NCBI GenBank assembly: GCA_035455185.1
Contig: DATIFQ010000019.1
Coordinates: forward strand, 1-6,878
Length of the DNA stretch: 6,878 bases
Source of the DNA: JAEHDI01 sp035455185
GTDB lineage: Bacteria; Acidobacteriota; Terriglobia; Bryobacterales; Bryobacteraceae
Reading direction: 5' to 3'
Below the pieces are notes generated by a model, which did not search any database, had not been told where the DNA came from, and worked only from the letters and a program-made list of their open reading frames with translations. The position numbers were made by a program, and so were the translations under genes. This document shows positions 1 to 4,055 of the stretch, piece by piece. Numbering within the stretch: the stretch's first letter is position 1; each line of letters begins with the position of its first letter.

Positions 1-245
1 ACGGCCTCCATTAAGGGGATGGCGGCGGCATAATCCCCGCGCGCGGCGAGGGTGGCATAGAACTTGGGCCTGGAGAGGTTCGGGTCGAGAGCAATCGCCT
101 TGCGGGCTGCTTCGCTCGCCCGTGTCCATTGGCGCGCTTGCGCATGCCGGCGCGCCTGCGCGAGCCACCCGTCGGCGGTTTGCGCGACCGCGTGTGTTTC
201 AAGCAGCAGGAAAAACAACAGCGGAAAGAGGGCGCCGCAAGCCAT
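1..245 (-). CDS. Exported TPR protein, 5' part only (runs off the left edge)
   Basis: The frame reads leftwards from the ATG at 245-243 and stays open to base 1, giving 81 codons. Residues 1-21 form a signal peptide: a short start (MACG), a run of Leu and Phe, then Ala-Val-Ala before Gln22 as the likely cleavage site. After it comes a tetratricopeptide repeat. Trp27, Ala31, Ala43, Ala50 and Pro55 fall on the conserved positions 4, 8, 20, 27 and 32 of the 34-residue TPR pattern, and the helix ends in KAIALDPN. A second repeat follows with Gly70, Tyr72 and Ala75 at positions 15, 17 and 20. TPR proteins are protein-binding scaffolds, so a periplasmic or membrane-surface role is inferred; the partner is unknown. 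The start is supported by the signal peptide. A GGAAG lies only three bases upstream, so the ribosome site is mediocre. The gene lies 89 bases downstream of the receptor on the same strand and may share its transcript. The missing C-terminal part could carry other domains. Confidence 0.75.
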   Translation of the reverse strand, partial: MACGALFPLLFFLLLETHAVAQTADGWLAQARRHAQARQWTRASEAARKAIALDPNLSRPKFYATLAARGDYAAAIPLMEA

Positions 246-268
246 CGTCTTCCATGCCCTACGAGGGT

Positions 269-296
269 GGCAGACGACCAACGGCGATCGTCCGCC
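269..296 (-). other. Intercistronic hairpin between receptor and TPR gene
   Basis: Read on the minus strand, GGCGGACGA and TCGTCTGCC pair over nine positions around a 10-base loop, with a single G-U wobble. On plus-strand RNA that position would be an A-C mismatch, so the fold favours the receptor transcript. A second small hairpin (CCCT-CGT-AGGG, plus 257-267) follows just before the TPR start. No T-run follows either stem, so this is not a standard intrinsic terminator. It could protect the receptor mRNA 3' end or damp translation of the TPR gene. Confidence 0.5.
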
Positions 297-334
297 CCAC
301 GAGACAAAAGGCACAGTATTTCTAATGCACAACT

Positions 335-3300
335 CTAATAGTCGAGGCGCAGGGCAAACAACATCTTTCTCATATTGCCGGCGCTCGTCACTAAGCCAAA
401 GTCTCCCCCGCTGATATTGGTGCTGGGATTAGAAAAATTCGCCCGATTAAGCAGATTGAAGATCTCCCAACGAAACTGCAGCCGAGCCTGTTCCTTCAGT
501 TGAAAGTTCTTGGCGAGGATCATATTCCAACTGTGCCCGCCGGGCCCGGTCAGGATGTTGCGGGCCGAGTTGCCGTAGTAACCCCGTCCGTCAACCGGCT
601 GGACAAACGCTTCCGAGTCGAAGATCGGCGATCCGCCCTTGATTCTGTCGCGCATGCCGCCGGAGTCAAGATTACCGTCGCCGATGCGATCTGGACGCCC
701 ACCGAACTGGTTCGTGTTGGCGGGATCGGTCCCCGAAAAGGACGGGCTCAACCGCCGGCCGGTCACCATGGTGGTGATGCCGGAAAACTGCCAGCCTCCA
801 AGGACGTAGTTGGGAGCGCTGGCGAGGCCGTTCAAAAACCTCTTGCCCCGCCCGAACGGGAGTTCGTAAATGTAGCTGAAGCGAAGCTGCTGGCGGCGAA
901 CCCAGTCGTCATCCCCCCGCTCCAGGTAACGCGAATACTGATTCTGGCTGTAGCTCTGTGCATAGTTGCTCAGAGCGACATCCGTTAGCGCCTTGGCCCA
1001 GGTGTAATTCGCGTTTAACGAAAGCCCTCCGGACATTTTGCGGTCAGCCTGGATATTCAAACCGTGGTAGATGGAGGAGCCCCCGGACTGTGTTAGGGAG
1101 ACAGCGTTGAATCGCTGGTAGGGCCGCCGCGCCGAACTGTACGGCTCAGTGCTTGGATGCAGCAGATTCAAGTCTTGCACAAAAGGAATATTCTTAGCCT
1201 TAGTGCCCACGTAACCGATCTCAACCGCAGTATTCCAGATCTGCCGTCCTACCGACACATTCCATTGCTGCGTTCGTTCATTGGGGAACTTCACACTCAA
1301 ACCAGCGACACCCTGTAACCCCGAAAACTCAGAAGTCGTGACGAATGGGCGTGGAAACCGTATGCTCGGTTGGTTGCCTTCGATAAAAAAGGACTCAGTG
1401 GATTGCCACGGCCCGCCGGTTGCATTCAAGCCCAGGGAACCCGGCCACAATTGCGAATAAAGCCCGTACCCAAGCCGAACAACTGTCGTAGCATCGGCAA
1501 AGGGGCGTATCGCCAGCCCAAACCGTGGACTCCAATTGTTGGAATCCTTCTCCATCAGGCTGCGAGTAGGGAACCCGGCCTCGGAGGCGGACTTGATGGG
1601 CAGGGTTGCCGCCACTGCCGGCACGAGATCGGTGGGAATCGAGGTCCCTGCAGTGACTAGGGAACCGGTGCTGGGATCAAAAGTGAACAACCGGTCATAT
1701 TTGTCGACCCAAGGGCTCTGGTATTCGTAGCGCAACCCATAGTTGAATGTGATTGACTGATTTATCTTGAAATCGTCCTGAAAATAAAACCCTACCTGGG
1801 TGCTGCGCAAGTAGGCACTGGGACGCGCGATGGCGCGCTCCGCATAGCTCGGGAATCCCAGTAAGAAGTTCGCGTATGCCAAGCCGCTGAGCCGATCGTC
1901 AAAATTATACGCACCTCGCAATGAGGTAGGATTATTTACGTCGTTGACCTGATAACGGCGCACATCAGCGCCCATCTTAAACGTATGGCGGCCGCGGTAC
2001 CAGGAAAGGTTGTCAACCGCCTGATAGTCGTTTTGTACTGAAGCATAGGAGTTCACCCAGGTACCGGTGCTTTCAAAAGGAATCGCGCCCGAGAAACTGA
2101 AATTAGGCAGCCCTCCAATGGCCGGATCGTTGGCGGGGTTGTCGATCCCCTCAATGCCAAGATCCGGCTGCTTACCGAAATTGTAGTCACTGCCGAAATA
2201 GCCGTTTCTACTATAGCCTAACTTACCCTCATTCACCAAAGTCGGGCTGAAGGTGTGAGTGTCTGAAATTACCACAGTTCGGCCAGGAACATTGCCATAA
2301 AAGCTACTACTTCCGTACCCGTCCTTCATGGCGCCTTTGATTACGTCATGATTATGGATGGTCAGACCGACACGAACAAAAAGAGTGTTGCTATTGGTGA
2401 TCTTGTGATCCACTCGGGTTGAGAGTCCATCGGCATTGAACTTGTAGCCGGGATCCGCATAGAAGTTCTCGGTGATGCCAAAATCTCCGAGTCCAGTAAG
2501 ATTAGGGTCCGGATAAACGAGATCCTGGACCGCCCTGGACACGGAGCTGATCCGATCCCCCGGTATTTTATTGTCGTTAAAAGGCACGCCCGTCAATGGG
2601 TCGACGATTGTGATCTGACCAAGAAGGGCCGAGAAATCTCCCTGGCGGAAAGCGGGAGGTGGGACAGAGGTCCGCGTGCGGCTCCCCGTGCGATAACGGG
2701 CGCCGCTGTAGTGGAAAAAGTAGAAGGTCTTGTCGCGCCCGTCATAGATTTTGGGCAGGTAGACGGGGCCGCCATTGTTTATCGCAAACATGTTGTGGTT
2801 TTCGAACGACGGCTTGGTGGGATCGTTCCACGCCCGGGCGTTGAATCTGGAATTGAAATTGCCCCAGTAAAAACTGCCATGGAAGCCGTTGGAGCCTGAC
2901 CGGCTGATCATCGACATCTGGGCCACCTGGGAATATTCGGCCGAGTTGTTGGCGGTCATCACCTTGAATTCCTGGTAGCTTTCAATATCGCCGCCTGGAA
3001 AGCCATTGGCGGTCTGCCGGCTGCTGACGACATCGTTAACGACGATGCCGTCGGAGGTGAAATTATTGGCGGTATCGCGGGCCCCGTTGATGACAACGCC
3101 ACAACAGCCGTCAACACCTCCGCTCTGGACGCCGGCGGTTACGAAGACCACGTTGGGCCATCCGCGGCCATAAACACTCTGAGGTAGTTGGACGAAGTCC
3201 TGTGTGCTCTTGACATTCGAGAGGGCCGCCGTTTCGGTCTCGAGTAGACCGACGTCTCCCGTGACCGTCACGGTGGTTGCGGTCTCGCCAACTTGCATGC

Positions 3301-3631
3301 TTGCGTCCACTCGTTTGATCTGACTTGACTCCAGAACGATCCGGTTTCGCACGAAAGTGTTGAACCCGGTCGAAGTCACGCGAACTTCGTAGCTCCCCCG
3401 CTCCAGCCCGGCGACGCGATAATCTCCGTTTTGATCGGTCATTATCTGCCTCTTAAAGCTGGTGCCTTCGTTGGTGACCTCTACCGTGGCCCCGACGATG
3501 ACCCCTCCAGATGGGTCAGTCACGGTCCCCAGAATGGTGCTTTGGGTGGACTGTCCCTTCATGTCGACCGTTGCGAGCAGCAAGAGGCTGGGCACAAGCA
3601 GCAGGAAGTAACGCTTTGCGGAGTACCCCAT
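335..3631 (-). CDS. Oar-like TonB-dependent outer-membrane receptor
   Basis: The 1,098-residue product is a complete TonB-dependent receptor of the type abundant in Acidobacteriota. Residues 1 to about 27 are a Sec signal peptide with a Leu-rich core. Residues 32 to about 115 form a carboxypeptidase-regulatory-like beta-sandwich, starting GTVTDPSGGVIVGATV and ending with the turn GLERGSYEVRVTSTGF. The plug follows (about 125-245), with a DG motif in NNFTSDGIVVND and the end segment SRSGSNGFHGSFYWGNFN leading into the barrel. The rest is a beta-barrel with alternating aromatic strands (for example GLRYEYQSPW) and a late WEIFNLLNRANFSNP segment. The last residue is Tyr, as expected for a BAM-assembled barrel. 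The family imports ligands across the outer membrane using TonB-ExbBD energy; its ligand is unknown. The only two cysteines in the protein are the adjacent pair 176-177 in the plug. The ATG is fixed by GGAGG six bases upstream and the signal peptide. No frameshift or truncation is seen. A/T-ending codons look commoner here than in the hydrolase. Confidence 0.95.
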   Translation of the reverse strand: MGYSAKRYFLLLVPSLLLLATVDMKGQSTQSTILGTVTDPSGGVIVGATVEVTNEGTSFKRQIMTDQNGDYRVAGLERGSYEVRVTSTGFNTFVRNRIVLESSQIKRVDASMQVGETATTVTVTGDVGLLETETAALSNVKSTQDFVQLPQSVYGRGWPNVVFVTAGVQSGGVDGCCGVVINGARDTANNFTSDGIVVNDVVSSRQTANGFPGGDIESYQEFKVMTANNSAEYSQVAQMSMISRSGSNGFHGSFYWGNFNSRFNARAWNDPTKPSFENHNMFAINNGGPVYLPKIYDGRDKTFYFFHYSGARYRTGSRTRTSVPPPAFRQGDFSALLGQITIVDPLTGVPFNDNKIPGDRISSVSRAVQDLVYPDPNLTGLGDFGITENFYADPGYKFNADGLSTRVDHKITNSNTLFVRVGLTIHNHDVIKGAMKDGYGSSSFYGNVPGRTVVISDTHTFSPTLVNEGKLGYSRNGYFGSDYNFGKQPDLGIEGIDNPANDPAIGGLPNFSFSGAIPFESTGTWVNSYASVQNDYQAVDNLSWYRGRHTFKMGADVRRYQVNDVNNPTSLRGAYNFDDRLSGLAYANFLLGFPSYAERAIARPSAYLRSTQVGFYFQDDFKINQSITFNYGLRYEYQSPWVDKYDRLFTFDPSTGSLVTAGTSIPTDLVPAVAATLPIKSASEAGFPTRSLMEKDSNNWSPRFGLAIRPFADATTVVRLGYGLYSQLWPGSLGLNATGGPWQSTESFFIEGNQPSIRFPRPFVTTSEFSGLQGVAGLSVKFPNERTQQWNVSVGRQIWNTAVEIGYVGTKAKNIPFVQDLNLLHPSTEPYSSARRPYQRFNAVSLTQSGGSSIYHGLNIQADRKMSGGLSLNANYTWAKALTDVALSNYAQSYSQNQYSRYLERGDDDWVRRQQLRFSYIYELPFGRGKRFLNGLASAPNYVLGGWQFSGITTMVTGRRLSPSFSGTDPANTNQFGGRPDRIGDGNLDSGGMRDRIKGGSPIFDSEAFVQPVDGRGYYGNSARNILTGPGGHSWNMILAKNFQLKEQARLQFRWEIFNLLNRANFSNPSTNISGGDFGLVTSAGNMRKMLFALRLDY

Positions 3632-3632
3632 C

Positions 3633-3693
3633 TTCCACCTCCCAGTGGAATAGTCACAATTTACCCGGAACCGTGACTTTCTGGCGACCAGAA
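3633..3693 (-). promoter_or_regulatory. Structured 5' leader: three contiguous hairpins
   Basis: In the receptor mRNA, three perfect 6-bp stems lie end to end. The first is TTCTGG-TCG-CCAGAA (3693-3679). It is followed directly by AGTCAC and GTGACT around a 15-base loop (3678-3652). After one base comes TTCCAC-TGGGAG-GTGGAA (3650-3633), whose loop and 3' arm hold the ribosome site. The ATG follows one base later. It matches no riboswitch class I know. It might control translation through access to the Shine-Dalgarno site, or simply stabilise the message. The stems are seen directly; a regulatory role is inference. Confidence 0.5.
3638..3642 (-). promoter_or_regulatory. Shine-Dalgarno site of the receptor gene, inside a hairpin
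   Basis: GGAGG on the minus strand sits six bases before the receptor ATG and decides that start. It lies partly in the loop and partly in the 3' arm of a 6-bp stem (3633-3650), so its accessibility could depend on folding. Confidence 0.8.
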
Positions 3694-3716
3694 GCCGGAG
3701 ATTCGTTTGCTAACTA

Positions 3717-3722
3717 TATAAT
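3717..3722 (+). promoter_or_regulatory. Possible opposite-facing -10 box overlapping the receptor promoter
   Basis: The plus strand reads TATAAT here, on the same bases that form the receptor's -10 on the other strand. No -35 match or extended -10 TG is seen at the right distance. If used, it would start transcription near 3729 and give the hydrolase a leader of over 320 bases. I saw no better plus-strand promoter between here and 4056. Confidence 0.3.
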
Positions 3723-3745
3723 ATTAGCTCGGGGTTCTGTGTCAA
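3718..3745 (-). promoter_or_regulatory. Sigma70-type promoter of the receptor gene
   Basis: On the minus strand a perfect TTGACA (3745-3740) is followed after 16 bases by TATTAT (3723-3718), which matches five of six positions of the -10 consensus. ATTATA at 17 bases is a poorer alternative. Transcription would begin near 3711, giving a leader of about 80 bases. This is the only good promoter-like match seen upstream of the receptor and it is suitably placed. Confidence 0.7.
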
Positions 3746-3828
3746 GAGAATAAAGCGCGCCGGGCCAGAAAGTGAGTGCTCGGGCTCCGGACTGGATTAA
3801 CACAGCGCCGGAATTCGGAGGGTGCCAG

Positions 3829-3843
3829 CTCTCAAACTGAGAG
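3829..3843. repeat. Small perfect inverted repeat (6-bp arms)
   Basis: CTCTCA and TGAGAG flank a three-base centre. This could be a hairpin or a small operator half-site pair, but arms of this length also occur by chance. It lies between the receptor promoter and the hydrolase leader. Confidence 0.3.
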
Positions 3844-3957
3844 GAACTACAGTAAGGCAAGAGAAAGTGCTCTAATTTCGGAAAACTTCGTAGTCAGGAA
3901 GAAGTCGCTCTCTATCAGCCTGTTGATCTGGTGCGTGTAAATTTCCACGCCGATCCT

Positions 3958-3985
3958 CGCAGGCCACGGGAAACGATGGCCTGCG
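3958..3985 (+). repeat. Perfect 9-bp inverted repeat upstream of the hydrolase gene
   Basis: CGCAGGCCA and TGGCCTGCG are exact reverse complements around a 10-base centre, ending 70 bases before the hydrolase ATG. With no following T-run it is not an intrinsic terminator. It would form a GC-rich leader hairpin if transcription starts upstream. Alternatively it is a two-half-site operator for a dimeric regulator. The symmetry is certain; the function is not known. Confidence 0.5.
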
Positions 3986-4045
3986 CTACGTACGCCGACC
4001 CCAAAGGTGTGCATTGTCTGTTACTGTATCCAGAAGTCCGGAACT

Positions 4046-4050
4046 GGAGG
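4046..4050 (+). promoter_or_regulatory. Shine-Dalgarno site that sets the hydrolase start
   Basis: GGAGG stands five bases before the ATG at 4056. This favours 4056 over an in-frame TTG at 4014, which has no comparable site and would place 14 unlikely residues before the Tat signal. Confidence 0.85.
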
Positions 4051-4055
4051 ACGCT

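Larger units (their letters stand above)
3632..4055. promoter_or_regulatory. Divergent intergenic control region
   Basis: This 424-base stretch separates the leftward receptor from the rightward hydrolase and must hold control signals for both. The left third contains the receptor leader and promoter. From about 3746 to 3957 I see no credible gene or clear promoter, only small inverted repeats: CTCTCA-AAC-TGAGAG at 3829-3843, and GCGTG/CACGC at 3933-3950. Open frames in this stretch lack ribosome sites and protein-like composition. A 9-bp inverted repeat lies at 3958-3985. No T-run follows any of these stems, so no terminator is called. Confidence 0.6.

Noticed and set aside
11..307. Minus-strand open frame of 98 codons at the left edge
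   Set aside because: It overlaps the TPR gene in another frame and is Arg/Ser/Pro-rich with no domain. The TPR frame, which runs off the edge, has a signal peptide and repeat consensus.
500..988. Plus-strand open frame of 162 codons inside the receptor gene
   Set aside because: It is antisense to barrel-coding sequence and shows no family features.
3632..3711. Cobalamin or other known riboswitch in the receptor leader
   Set aside because: The leader of about 80 bases is too short for a cobalamin riboswitch, and I could not see a B12-box-like motif or any other conserved core.
3829..3843. CTCTCA/TGAGAG hairpin as an intrinsic terminator
   Set aside because: The stem is short, no T-run follows on either strand, and both flanking genes point away from it, so there is no transcript to end here.
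4014..4055. TTG at 4014 as an earlier hydrolase start
   Set aside because: The ATG at 4056 has GGAGG at ideal spacing and places the twin-arginine motif at residues 9-10. The earlier start adds 14 residues with no export logic.
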